64,000 bases of DNA from Flavobacterium sp. (GTDB lineage: Bacteria; Bacteroidota; Bacteroidia; Flavobacteriales; Flavobacteriaceae): NCBI GenBank assembly GCA_016787805.1, contig JAEUTY010000001.1, forward strand, positions 1-64,000. Direction: 5' to 3'. Below are positions 51,050-58,883 of the stretch, one piece after another (within the stretch, counting starts at the first letter, position 1; the number at the start of each line of letters is the position of its first letter). The notes under the pieces are model-generated. The model did not search any database, was not told the origin of the DNA, and saw only the letters and a program-made list of their open reading frames with translations. Both the position numbers and the translations under genes were made by a program.

Positions 51050-53343
51050 AGAAAATAATTCTTCTATTTTTATCCTTATTTCTCTTTCAAAAATCAAGGT
51101 CACAAATACTTGAAAATCCTCTTTTTGCCTATTCCTCCGAAAAAATGGAGAAAGTTCTTCAAGATGTTGAGCTTAAATTTAAAATAAAATACTCTTACAT
51201 AGATAGTATCATTTCTAATAAACGAATCACAATTCCCAAAAAAAGGTATTCGTTGGAAGAAATGAACGAAAATATTGAAATTCAAACCGACTTAAAAATA
51301 ACCAAAATTGATAGTCGGTTTTATTCTATTTCGAAAGAAAAAAAGAAAGATTCGATCAAAACCTATTGGCTCAAAGATGTTTTAGTTGAAGGTTTTTTGG
51401 CCAAAGGAATCAATAAAACAAACGAAAAATTCATTATTTATCCGCAAAAAGTAGAAACGCTTCCCGGTGTTACTGATGCGGATATTTTGCTTTCATTGCA
51501 ACAATTACCTGGTGTAAAAAGCCCAAATGAAACGGCCAGCGGATTGCATGTTCGTGGCGGAACTTCGGATCAAAATTTAGTGCTATGGGACGGAATTCGA
51601 TTGTACCATCCAGGACATTTGTTCGGAATGATATCGGGTATCAATCCTAATGTTAATCAAACGGTTAGCTATTACAACAAATCAACCAATCCGAAGTTTG
51701 GAGAACGCATTTCAAGTGTTATTGATATTAAATCTTCCGATGTAATTACCGAAAAAATGAAAGCAAAGGCAGGAATCAATGCCTTGAACGCCGATTTATA
51801 CCTTCAAATTCCATTAGTGAAAAACAAGCTGGGATTGCAATTGTCTGGACGAAAATCGTTTACCGAATGGTTGCAATTGCCAACTTTTAATCAGTTAGCA
51901 GATAAGGTTTTTCAAAATACCAATTTTACCGATTTTGACTCTGAAAATCAATTTCGATTTCAGGATTACTCGGGAAAAATCAATTACAAACCTTCTCCTA
52001 AAACCAATATATCATTTACAGGACTTGTCATTGATAATAATTTAGATTTTACAACAGAATCCTCTAATTCAAGCATCAATACCCAAGAAATGAATATTTT
52101 TAATCAAGGTTATAGTTTGAATTGGACACAAAATTTGACTTCCAAATGGACTCAAAAAGTCTTGTTGTTTTACTCAATTTATGATTTCGATTACGATAAA
52201 AAACAGCAATTTTCTTCAACCGATTTTGAAGCATTCAAAAAACTCAATCGTATTGTAGATTCTGGAGCTGAGTTGAATTGGAATACTGTTTTTAACCCGA
52301 AATGGAGCCTTGATTATGGTTACCAAATATTCGGAAACGATGTGTCGCACTTGTTTTCAAGTTACAACCAAAATGTAGCTTTTGATTTGAGTTTAAAGCA
52401 CGTTTATAACATTACACACGTTGGCTATTTGTACTTGAAATACGATAATCAAAGGTGGAATCTTCGTGGCGGAGCACGTTACAATCGATTTAATAAAATT
52501 GATGCGAGTAGTTTTGAGCCTCGTTTTTTTGTTCAACGCCAATTAACGGATTCGTTTATTTGGCAAGCTTCTTACGAACGCAAAAGTCAGATTGTAAGTC
52601 AAGTACGTGAAAATGTGGCCAATGATTTGAGTCTTGAAAATTATGTTTGGATTGTTTCTGAAAACGAGAATTATCCAGTTCAAAAAGGAAATCAATATAC
52701 AACAGGTATCATTTTTAAGCAAAAAAGCTGGCTGGTGGATATTGATTTGTATTACAAAAATATTACTGGAATTACCTCATTCACTTTGGGTTTTATCAAT
52801 CAATCAGTACCAACAATCAACAGTGGAAAAGGTTATACCAAAGGAATTGATTTTTTAATTCAAAAAAGTACCCCAACTTGGCGTGCTTGGATAACGTACA
52901 CTTACCAAGACTCACAAAATCGTTTTGATGGAATTAATCAAGATCAATATTTTCAAATTAATTCCAATATCAAACACGCATTTAATGTGGCGTTTAATAA
53001 AAAATGGAACGAATTTTCACTGGCTTTAGGATGGTTTTTGCATTCTGGAAAACCATACAGCTTGCTTGATCAAGACGGGCAAATGGCAACTTTTAATGCC
53101 AATCGTTTGCCTGCTTACCATCGTCTTGACATTTCGGCTATTTATGAATTTTATAAGTCGAATGATAAGTCGATTAAATTGGGAGTTTCAATATACAATG
53201 CCTACAATCGTAAAACAATTATCAATAAAGAGTTGGAAAGAAGTTATGCCAACGTTATTGATTATACAGTTCCCAATTATACGGTTCAAGATTACTATTC
53301 TCTTGGTATTACTCCCAATATTTTTCTTCGAATGAATTTTTAA
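51046..53343 (+). CDS. TonB-dependent receptor with STN signalling domain
   Basis: 765-residue outer-membrane receptor. After a signal peptide (KKIILLFLSLFLFQKSRSQ), residues 25-105 form a secretin/TonB N-terminal (STN) domain (EKMEKVLQDVELKFKIKYSY; KKRYSLEEMNENIEIQT). The plug follows at about 125-240 (LPGVTDADILLSLQQLPGVK; GLHVRGGTSDQNLVLWDGIR) and the rest is a barrel of aromatic-rich strands ending in the terminal Phe (NIFLRMNF). The carboxypeptidase-regulatory-like domain usual in Bacteroidota receptors is missing; the STN domain joins the plug almost directly. There is no SusD neighbour, so a polysaccharide-uptake SusC role is unlikely. The ligand is unknown. Confidence 0.92.
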   Translation: MKKIILLFLSLFLFQKSRSQILENPLFAYSSEKMEKVLQDVELKFKIKYSYIDSIISNKRITIPKKRYSLEEMNENIEIQTDLKITKIDSRFYSISKEKKKDSIKTYWLKDVLVEGFLAKGINKTNEKFIIYPQKVETLPGVTDADILLSLQQLPGVKSPNETASGLHVRGGTSDQNLVLWDGIRLYHPGHLFGMISGINPNVNQTVSYYNKSTNPKFGERISSVIDIKSSDVITEKMKAKAGINALNADLYLQIPLVKNKLGLQLSGRKSFTEWLQLPTFNQLADKVFQNTNFTDFDSENQFRFQDYSGKINYKPSPKTNISFTGLVIDNNLDFTTESSNSSINTQEMNIFNQGYSLNWTQNLTSKWTQKVLLFYSIYDFDYDKKQQFSSTDFEAFKKLNRIVDSGAELNWNTVFNPKWSLDYGYQIFGNDVSHLFSSYNQNVAFDLSLKHVYNITHVGYLYLKYDNQRWNLRGGARYNRFNKIDASSFEPRFFVQRQLTDSFIWQASYERKSQIVSQVRENVANDLSLENYVWIVSENENYPVQKGNQYTTGIIFKQKSWLVDIDLYYKNITGITSFTLGFINQSVPTINSGKGYTKGIDFLIQKSTPTWRAWITYTYQDSQNRFDGINQDQYFQINSNIKHAFNVAFNKKWNEFSLALGWFLHSGKPYSLLDQDGQMATFNANRLPAYHRLDISAIYEFYKSNDKSIKLGVSIYNAYNRKTIINKELERSYANVIDYTVPNYTVQDYYSLGITPNIFLRMNF

Positions 53344-53372
53344 AAAAAGCCCACAAATTAATGTGAGCTTTT
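53342..53372. terminator. Bidirectional terminator between receptor and msrAB
   Basis: AAAAGC plus CACA (53345-53355) pairs with TGTG plus GCTTTT (53362-53372) with one C-A mismatch and a six-base loop. The A-run before it gives a T-run on the minus strand, so it probably ends the leftward msrAB transcript and may also end the rightward receptor operon. Confidence 0.65.
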
Positions 53373-53377
53373 AATTC

Positions 53378-54481
53378 TTATTTTTTCAAGCGATTTTTAA
53401 ACACCTTTTCAAATTTTTCAATTTTGGGTTGAATTACCATCTGACAATACGGTTTCTCTTTGTTGTTGCTGTAATAATTTTGATGGTAATCTTCGGCAGG
53501 ATAAAACTTTTTATAAGGTTCTAATGTGGTCACTATTTTACTCGAATATATGTTTGCCTCAGTTAATTCTTTGATGATACTTTCTGCTGCTTTCTTTTGC
53601 GCATCATTTTTATAAAAAATAGCCGAACGATACTGCGTTCCAACATCAGCGCCTTGTCGATTTAAAGTTGTTGGATCGTGAACAGTAAAAAATACTTGAA
53701 AAATTTCATCTAAATTGGTTTTGGTAGTGTCGTACGTAATTTGAACTACTTCGGCTGCTCCAGTTCTTCCGGTGCAAACTTCTTCATAACTCGGATTTTC
53801 TACAGTTCCGCCAGCAAAACCCGAAACTACTTTTTCTACACCTTGTAAGTTTTCATATACAGCTTCAACACACCAATAGCAACCACCGCCCAAAGTAATG
53901 GTTTCTAGCTTGCCGTTGTTATCGGTAGCCACCAATTCATCGGGAACAAAATCCAATGAAATGGCATTCATGCAATACCGTTTTCCAGTTGGTCTTGGAC
54001 CATCATCAAACAAATGACCCAAATGACTATCACAGCGACTGCAAAGTGCTTCAGTGCGGCGCATTCCATAAGAGTTGTCGTCTCTGAACCAAATACTGTT
54101 TTTGTTGTCTTGTTCAAAAAAACTGGGCCAACCACAACTGCTCACAAATTTTTGCTCGGATTTGAAGAGCTTATTGCCGCAGGTCGCGCAATAATACGTT
54201 CCTTTGGTTTCCGATTTCCACATGGTTCCTGTAAAAGCGCGTTCAGTATCGGCTTCTCGCGCCACAGCATATAAGTCGGGCGAAAGTATTTTTTTCCATT
54301 CTTCGTTAGATACGTTTAGTTTTTTTGTGTCAGTATTTGAATAATATGGATTTTCGGGTTTACTTATTGGATTGTGCATAGTTGTAGTATTTGAATTGGA
54401 GTTTTTTTTGTCAGTGGATTGGCCACAAGCACTTAAAGTGAACAAAGGCAAAATCAACAGTGTTTTAAATATTTTTCGCAT
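53378..54481 (-). CDS. Lipoprotein-type fused methionine sulfoxide reductase MsrB-MsrA
   Basis: 367-residue bifunctional enzyme that repairs both R- and S-methionine sulfoxide outside the cytoplasm. A lipoprotein signal (RKIFKTLLILPLFTLSAC) precedes an MsrB domain at about residues 40-165, with CATCGNK and CSRCDSHLGH as the zinc ligands and RYCMNAISLDFVP with the catalytic Cys. An MsrA domain then runs from GGGCYWCVEAVYENLQGVEK to AEDYHQNYY. The B-then-A order is the reverse of many fusions. The ATG at 54481 was chosen because it puts the lipobox in place; an upstream ATG at 54550 adds 23 residues. A -7 box stands 23 bases upstream. Confidence 0.93.
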   Translation of the reverse strand: MRKIFKTLLILPLFTLSACGQSTDKKNSNSNTTTMHNPISKPENPYYSNTDTKKLNVSNEEWKKILSPDLYAVAREADTERAFTGTMWKSETKGTYYCATCGNKLFKSEQKFVSSCGWPSFFEQDNKNSIWFRDDNSYGMRRTEALCSRCDSHLGHLFDDGPRPTGKRYCMNAISLDFVPDELVATDNNGKLETITLGGGCYWCVEAVYENLQGVEKVVSGFAGGTVENPSYEEVCTGRTGAAEVVQITYDTTKTNLDEIFQVFFTVHDPTTLNRQGADVGTQYRSAIFYKNDAQKKAAESIIKELTEANIYSSKIVTTLEPYKKFYPAEDYHQNYYSNNKEKPYCQMVIQPKIEKFEKVFKNRLKK

Positions 54482-54504
54482 TGTAATGAATTTAAATGTG
54501 AATA

Positions 54505-54512
54505 CAAATTTA
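54505..54512 (-). promoter_or_regulatory. Promoter element for msrB-msrA fusion gene
   Basis: On the minus strand TAAATTTG lies 23 bases before the ATG at 54481. A TTG (minus strand, 54529-54531) is 16 bases further upstream, close to the expected distance. Confidence 0.45.
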
Positions 54513-54572
54513 CAATACATATACGCTACAAAATGTCGTAAAGATTGCAAATCAAACTGATTTAAGGAAAGT

Positions 54573-54950
54573 TTAACGCTTGTTCGGGCTGATTTTAATG
54601 GTTCCCGATCGATACAAGTTCAGCGCCTCTTGTACTATGAGTTCTATAGTTTCAATAGGTAAATCTTCATTGGGATTAAACAACATTATTTTCATTCGCG
54701 ATCGTTTTTCAATAACCAAATTAGAATGGTTCAAATGAGTGCCTTCTACCATGCCGAGATAAGGTTGTTGGCGTTTTTTATGAACCCACAAGTAGCAAAA
54801 CATTTTTCCTTTATAACAAAAAAATGGCATTCCGTATTTCATTTCGGTAGTAATTTCTGGGTCTAGTTTTAAGATGATTTCGCGCAAAGCAAGTAAACAA
54901 CCTTTAATGGGTTCATCGTGATTGAGATAAAAATCAGTTAGCTTTTGCAT
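54573..54950 (-). CDS. DUF1801 (YdhG-like) protein
   Basis: 125-residue soluble protein of the DUF1801 family. MKYGMPFFCYKGKMFCYLWV with KKRQQPYLGMVEGTHL are the conserved strands, preceded by LLALREIILKLDPEITTE. Bacterial homologues are small alpha/beta proteins; some are linked to iron chaperone-like function, but none of that can be seen here. The ATG at 54950 (QKLTDFYLNHDEP) is preferred to 54986, which adds residues not typical of the family. It is monocistronic, divergent from idi. Confidence 0.85.
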   Translation of the reverse strand: MQKLTDFYLNHDEPIKGCLLALREIILKLDPEITTEMKYGMPFFCYKGKMFCYLWVHKKRQQPYLGMVEGTHLNHSNLVIEKRSRMKIMLFNPNEDLPIETIELIVQEALNLYRSGTIKISPNKR

Positions 54951-55025
54951 TAGGTAAGATTGATAAGAGCAAGATACAAAAAACATTCATTTAGGAGAAG
55001 TTTAACTATTGTTTGGATATTGCAA

Positions 55026-55057
55026 TTGTACTACGATTTATATTTTTTGTACTTTTG
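55026..55057 (+). promoter_or_regulatory. Promoter of idi-queD-bcp
   Basis: TTG at 55026-55028, a 21-base spacer and TACTTTTG at 55050-55057 match the Bacteroidota promoter consensus; the idi ATG follows 17 bases later at 55075. Confidence 0.6.
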
Positions 55058-55074
55058 ACCTTCATAAAAAATGA

Positions 55075-55602
55075 ATGAAAGAAGAACAAGTAATTTTAGT
55101 CAACCACAATGACGAGCCAATTGGCTTGATGAATAAGTTGGAAGCGCACGAAAAAGCAGTTTTGCATCGCGCGTTTTCGGTTTTTATTTTGAACGATAAA
55201 AACGAAGTCATGTTGCAACAACGCGCGCATCACAAATACCATTCGCCTTTGTTGTGGACCAACACTTGCTGCAGTCATCAACGTGCTGGCGAAACCAACA
55301 TTGAAGCAGGAAAACGCAGATTGGAAGAAGAAATGGGTTTTTCTACCGAACTCAAAGAACTCTTTCATTTCATTTACAAAGCGCCATTTGATAATGGTTT
55401 GACTGAGCACGAACTCGATCATGTGATGATTGGTTATTACAACAATGATCCTAATATCAACGATGATGAAGTTGAAAGTTGGAAATGGATGTCCATTGAA
55501 GAGATTAAGATTGACATGTTGCAAAACCCAGAACAATACACCGTTTGGTTCAAAATCATTTTCGACGAATTTTATCATTACCTCGAAGATCATAAATTAT
55601 AA
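55075..55602 (+). CDS. idi: Isopentenyl-diphosphate delta-isomerase, type I
   Basis: Interconverts isopentenyl and dimethylallyl diphosphate, feeding isoprenoids such as the carotenoids encoded at 34144-37580, quinones and undecaprenyl carriers. The 175-residue Nudix-fold enzyme has LWTNTCCSHQRAGETNIEAG containing the catalytic Cys and metal-binding His, KRRLEEEMGF from the Nudix-like helix, and the acidic WKWMSIEEI segment. An ATG four bases upstream is out of frame. It is the first gene of a tight trio (three bases to queD, none to bcp) with a good promoter upstream. Confidence 0.96.
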   Translation: MKEEQVILVNHNDEPIGLMNKLEAHEKAVLHRAFSVFILNDKNEVMLQQRAHHKYHSPLLWTNTCCSHQRAGETNIEAGKRRLEEEMGFSTELKELFHFIYKAPFDNGLTEHELDHVMIGYYNNDPNINDDEVESWKWMSIEEIKIDMLQNPEQYTVWFKIIFDEFYHYLEDHKL

Positions 55603-55605
55603 TTC

Positions 55606-56016
55606 ATGAAAGTAACCGTTTCCCGAAAAGCTCATTTTAACGCAGCGCATCGATTGTACCGAAAAGATTGGTCAATGGAGCAAAATGATGCTGTTTTTGG
55701 AAAATGCAATAATCCCAATTTTCACGGACACAATTACGAATTGATTGTTTCTGTAACTGGCGAAATTGATCGAGAAACTGGATTTGTTATTGATGTCAAA
55801 ATTCTCACAGATTTAATCAAACTGCATATCGAAGACGCTTTTGATCATAAAAACCTCAATTTGGATGTTCCCGAATTCGAAAATCTGAATCCAACTGCTG
55901 AAAATATTGCAGTTGTGATTTGGAATAAACTCCGAAAATACATCGATACAGAAAAAGAACTTGAAGTAGTTTTGTATGAAACGCCACGTAATTTTGTGAC
56001 TTATAAAGGCAACTAA
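55606..56016 (+). CDS. queD: 6-carboxy-5,6,7,8-tetrahydropterin synthase
   Basis: Zinc enzyme of the PTPS family that converts 7,8-dihydroneopterin triphosphate to 6-carboxytetrahydropterin in queuosine synthesis. The 136-residue protein has the zinc His residues in HFNAAHRL and NPNFHGHNYELIV, the catalytic Cys in GKCNNPN, and FDHKNLN and PTAENIAVVIW for substrate binding. The closing LYETPRNFVTYKG is typical. PTPS paralogues exist, but the C-x3-H-x-H spacing fits QueD. It lies between idi and bcp without gaps. Confidence 0.93.
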   Translation: MKVTVSRKAHFNAAHRLYRKDWSMEQNDAVFGKCNNPNFHGHNYELIVSVTGEIDRETGFVIDVKILTDLIKLHIEDAFDHKNLNLDVPEFENLNPTAENIAVVIWNKLRKYIDTEKELEVVLYETPRNFVTYKGN

Positions 56017-56469
56017 ATGGCACTCAAAGTAGGCGATACACTGCCAAATTTCACAGCAAAAGACTCTAACGGGAACATTTTTAATAGTCAAGATTTTATC
56101 GGAAAGCAGCCTCTAGTCATTTATTTTTATCCTAAAGATGATACGCCCGGTTGCACAGTACAAGCTTGTAGTTTCAGAGATCATTACCAAGAATTTAAAG
56201 ATTTAGGCGCAGAAGTCATAGGCATCAGTTCTGATTCAGTGCAATCGCATGTTCGTTTCAAAAGCAGGTTCAATTTGCCGTTTATTTTGCTTTCAGACAA
56301 CGATAGAAAGTTGCGAAAACTATTTGGTGTAGCCAACAACTTCTTGGTTTTACCAGGTCGTGAAACATTTGTTGTTGATGGCAACGGAACTATTTTGATG
56401 GTTTTCAATAGTATGTCGGCCAAAATCCACATTACTAAGGCATTGGAAATACTTAAAAAAGAGTTATAA
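56017..56469 (+). CDS. bcp: Thioredoxin-dependent peroxiredoxin, Bcp type
   Basis: 150-residue peroxiredoxin that reduces hydroperoxides using thioredoxin. The peroxidatic Cys lies in YPKDDTPGCTVQACSFRDHY, with a second Cys five residues later as the resolving residue of the Bcp (PrxQ) type. ISSDSVQSHVRFKSRFNLPF and PGRETFVVDGNGTI complete the fold. It starts immediately after the queD stop. It is cytoplasmic, with no signal peptide. Confidence 0.95.
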   Translation: MALKVGDTLPNFTAKDSNGNIFNSQDFIGKQPLVIYFYPKDDTPGCTVQACSFRDHYQEFKDLGAEVIGISSDSVQSHVRFKSRFNLPFILLSDNDRKLRKLFGVANNFLVLPGRETFVVDGNGTILMVFNSMSAKIHITKALEILKKEL

Positions 56470-56493
56470 TTTTTTTGAAGCGAATGGTTTGGT

Positions 56494-56501
56494 TACTTTT
56501 G
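56494..56501 (+). promoter_or_regulatory. Possible -7 element upstream of manA
   Basis: TACTTTTG followed by C matches TAnnTTTGc; TTG at 56475-56477 is 16 bases upstream. It lies 82 bases before the manA ATG, leaving a longer leader than for other genes here. A small CTCGT/ACGAG hairpin sits in that leader. Confidence 0.35.
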
Positions 56502-56583
56502 CTATCCATATTCCCACTTTACTCTCGTTTTTAACGAGATTCAATTGGGGCTAAAAGATAAACCATTTGCCTTTTTGTAAGCT

Positions 56584-57543
56584 ATGAAACTATATCCATT
56601 ACAATTTGAACCTATTTTAAAAGAACGAATTTGGGGCGGAACCAAATTAAGGGATTTTTTAAACAAACCCATTTTATCTGAAATTACAGGTGAAAGCTGG
56701 GAAATTTCTACAGTTGGTGATGATGTTAGTGTAATTGTCAATGGGAATTTTAAAGGACAAAACTTAAATCAACTTATTGACAATCATCCAGAAGCCATTC
56801 TTGGGAAAAAAGTATTTGCTCGCTACGGCAAACAATTTCCATTGCTTTTCAAATACCTTGATGCTCAAAAAGATTTATCTATACAAGTGCATCCTAATGA
56901 TGATTTGGCTAAAAAGCGCCATAATTCTTTTGGGAAAACTGAAATGTGGTACGTAATGCAAGCTGATCCAGATGCTGAGTTGATTGTTGGTTTCAAAGCA
57001 AAATCATCAAAAGAAGATTATGTTAGACATCTAAAAAACAAATCATTAGTTTCCGTTTTAGATACTAAAAAGGCTAATAAAGGCGATGTTTTCTTTTTAA
57101 ATACAGGAACAGTACACGCGCTTGGAGCTGGAATTTTAATTGCAGAAATCCAGCAAACTTCTGATATTACTTATCGATTATACGATTTCGATCGAGTAGA
57201 TGCTAATGGCAATGCACGCGAATTGCATGTCGATTTGGCCTTGGATGCCATTAACTATGATGTGGTTTCTGCACAATTAAACTATTTAACAAAGAAAAAT
57301 AAGTCTAATGAAGTTGCCAGTTGCCGCTATTTTGTCACTAATTTCATAAATCTAGACGGAAAAAAGAGTGTGCCTCAAGATTTATTTTCTTTCAAGGTAT
57401 TCATGTGTGTAGAAGGAGCGTTTGATATAATTTTAGGCAATGAAAAATACAGTTATACTTTAGGTGATACTGTTTTAATTCCAGCTAAAATGGATTCTTT
57501 TTCATTAACTGGAAAGGCGAATATTTTAGAAATTTACATTTAA
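56584..57543 (+). CDS. manA: Mannose-6-phosphate isomerase, class I
   Basis: Zinc enzyme that interconverts fructose-6-phosphate and mannose-6-phosphate, opening the route to GDP-mannose and thus GDP-L-fucose for the glycan locus (gmd, fcl). The 319-residue cupin protein shows LFKYLDAQKDLSIQVHPNDD, then SFGKTEMWYVMQADPDAELI with the metal ligands, and FFLNTGTVHALGAGILIAEI for the second half of the metal site. At 319 aa it is the short bacterial form. It is apparently monocistronic. Confidence 0.94.
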   Translation: MKLYPLQFEPILKERIWGGTKLRDFLNKPILSEITGESWEISTVGDDVSVIVNGNFKGQNLNQLIDNHPEAILGKKVFARYGKQFPLLFKYLDAQKDLSIQVHPNDDLAKKRHNSFGKTEMWYVMQADPDAELIVGFKAKSSKEDYVRHLKNKSLVSVLDTKKANKGDVFFLNTGTVHALGAGILIAEIQQTSDITYRLYDFDRVDANGNARELHVDLALDAINYDVVSAQLNYLTKKNKSNEVASCRYFVTNFINLDGKKSVPQDLFSFKVFMCVEGAFDIILGNEKYSYTLGDTVLIPAKMDSFSLTGKANILEIYI

Positions 57544-57547
57544 GAAC

Positions 57548-57576
57548 TTGTTTTCAAAAGATTATATGTAATTTTG
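57548..57576 (+). promoter_or_regulatory. Promoter of the 88-residue protein gene
   Basis: TTG at 57548-57550, an 18-base spacer and TAATTTTG followed by C at 57569-57576 fit the Bacteroidota consensus closely. The ATG at 57601 follows 24 bases later. Confidence 0.65.
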
Positions 57577-57600
57577 CATCAAATTTAAAAGTAACAAAAC

Positions 57601-57867
57601 ATGCCAAGTGTAAAAAATTTAAAAAAAGACATCAATTTCGTTTTAGGAGACATTATTGAAGCAGTTTACATCTGCGAAATGACAGGAGCAGGAAAACCAT
57701 CTGATGCAAGTAACGCTATTATTGATGAAGCGATCGAATCGTTTGATGCTTTAATCGCAAAAGTGAATGCAAAAAATGTTGAGAATAAGAAAGCACATTT
57801 TAAACAAATCAATGCAGAATTAGAACAAACTGCTAATCAATTGGTTGCTAAAATCAACGCGCTTTAA
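57601..57867 (+). CDS. Small helical hypothetical protein
   Basis: 88-residue soluble protein I cannot assign. It is predicted to be almost entirely helical, with heptad-like spacing in ASNAIIDEAIESFDALIAKV and LEQTANQLVAKINAL, and a Lys-rich N-terminus (PSVKNLKKDINFVLGD). It has a clear promoter of its own and coding-type composition. The tRNA-Thr promoter begins 33 bases after its stop. A structural or nucleoid-like role would be a guess. Confidence 0.85.
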   Translation: MPSVKNLKKDINFVLGDIIEAVYICEMTGAGKPSDASNAIIDEAIESFDALIAKVNAKNVENKKAHFKQINAELEQTANQLVAKINAL

Positions 57868-57900
57868 TTAAAAAAATCAATAAAAAAGTGCAAAAATATT

Positions 57901-57930
57901 TTGGATAATTAAATTTGAAATATATATTTG
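57901..57930 (+). promoter_or_regulatory. Promoter of tRNA-Thr
   Basis: TTG at 57901-57903, exactly 19 bases, then TATATTTG followed by C at 57923-57930: a near-perfect Bacteroidota promoter, ending 15 bases before the mature tRNA 5' end. Confidence 0.75.
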
Positions 57931-57945
57931 CAAACGAATTGAGAC

Positions 57946-58019
57946 GCCGATGTAGCTCAGCTGGCTAGAGCAGCTGATTTGTAATCAGCAGGTCGTGGGT
58001 TCGAGTCCCTCTATCGGCT
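57946..58019 (+). tRNA. tRNA-Thr (anticodon TGT)
   Basis: A 74-base cloverleaf: acceptor GCCGATG pairs with TATCGGC (one G-T wobble), the D arm is GCTC/GAGC, the anticodon stem GCTGA/TCAGC encloses loop TTTGTAA with anticodon TGT, and the T loop is TTCGAGT. One T-T mismatch stands in the T stem. The discriminator is T, and CCA is not encoded. It reads ACA (and related Thr codons). Confidence 0.95.
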
Positions 58020-58021
58020 CT

Positions 58022-58053
58022 AAAAAAGGAAAGCAAAATGCTTTCCTTTTTTT
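58022..58053 (+). terminator. Intrinsic terminator after tRNA-Thr
   Basis: AAAAAAGGAAAGCA (58022-58035) pairs perfectly with TGCTTTCCTTTTTT (58039-58052) around a three-base loop and ends in a T-run. It probably ends the single-tRNA transcript and, from the other side, the leftward DUF4369 gene. Confidence 0.9.
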
Positions 58054-58085
58054 ATTTTTGTTGAATTGTAATGTTAATTTTACTA

Positions 58086-58802
58086 TTATTTTCCTTCAGC
58101 AGTTTTACGTTCGTCAATTAATTTCTTTAATTTTTTACCGTACAATGATTTAGCTACTTTTGGAGATAATGAACTTTGAATTGTATCAAGGAATTTTAAA
58201 TTGATATCATAAATTTCGGCTAAAGCCACATAAGGAGCCACTTCATATTTCGCATTATTCACAGCAAAATTAGTAGTGTATAAATATTTACTTTTAATAA
58301 TATTCTTTTGCAATTCATCAATAGAGTCAACTTGAGTTTGGTTTTTTGATTTTAAAGCATAAATACGTTTTTTTATCAATTCCAAATCTTGGTCGATGTA
58401 TCTCGATACAACTTTTCTATACTCTTCGTATAGTTGATGATTTTTTGAACCCGTAATTTTTGCATCTGAAGTAAAAAAGTCCAAAGAAGTTTCAATATTA
58501 ATTTTTCCTTTTTCAGCAAAAAACACAATATTATTATCTAAAGAATTGGACACACCACGATCTAAAAACAAATAAAACATTTCAGGTTCTTTAATATTCA
58601 TTTCACTTTTGAAGTGCGAATCGCCGTTAATTTTAATGGTGTCTAAAGCGATTAAAGAGGTGTCTTTAATTTTTTGAATGTACAATGTTCCTTTTTTTAA
58701 TCCTTTGATATAACCTGTAATTTCCAGGTTTTTGTTCGATTTTTTTTCAGAACAAGCAATTAAAACAAGAAGTGAAAACAGTAGAATAATCTTTTTTGAC
58801 AT
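58086..58802 (-). CDS. DUF4369 lipoprotein without thioredoxin domain
   Basis: 238-residue lipoprotein: SKKIILLFSLLVLIAC is a lipoprotein signal, and LEITGYIKGLKKGTLYIQKI starts the DUF4369 domain (residues 25-130). The remaining 100 residues are helical and Lys/Glu-rich. In many Bacteroidota proteins DUF4369 is followed by a TlpA-like thioredoxin domain with C-x-x-C; here no such motif exists and the protein ends, so it is a stand-alone form. Its function is unknown. It is separated from the upstream hydrolase operon by a terminator. Confidence 0.85.
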   Translation of the reverse strand: MSKKIILLFSLLVLIACSEKKSNKNLEITGYIKGLKKGTLYIQKIKDTSLIALDTIKINGDSHFKSEMNIKEPEMFYLFLDRGVSNSLDNNIVFFAEKGKINIETSLDFFTSDAKITGSKNHQLYEEYRKVVSRYIDQDLELIKKRIYALKSKNQTQVDSIDELQKNIIKSKYLYTTNFAVNNAKYEVAPYVALAEIYDINLKFLDTIQSSLSPKVAKSLYGKKLKKLIDERKTAEGK

Positions 58803-58828
58803 ATTTTTTTATTTGCTGCAAAATAATG

Positions 58829-58863
58829 AAAAAATCCGCAAAAAAAGCTATTCTTTGCGGATT
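58829..58863 (-). terminator. Intrinsic terminator after the hydrolase operon
   Basis: AATCCGCAAA (58833-58842) pairs perfectly with TTTGCGGATT (58854-58863). On the minus strand the stem is followed by a T-run. It lies 21 bases past the stop of the alpha/beta hydrolase gene at 58884. Confidence 0.85.
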
Positions 58864-58883
58864 CGTTTTTGACTAAAATCAGC

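Noticed and set aside
51046-53343. SusC-type polysaccharide importer
   Set aside because: No SusD gene follows, the protein is shorter than typical SusC (765 aa), lacks the carboxypeptidase-like domain and has an STN domain next to sigma/FecR genes.
55096-55593. 165-residue open frame on the minus strand opposite idi
   Set aside because: Complete overlap with a well-supported Nudix enzyme; Phe/Asn/Val-rich shadow sequence with no family features.
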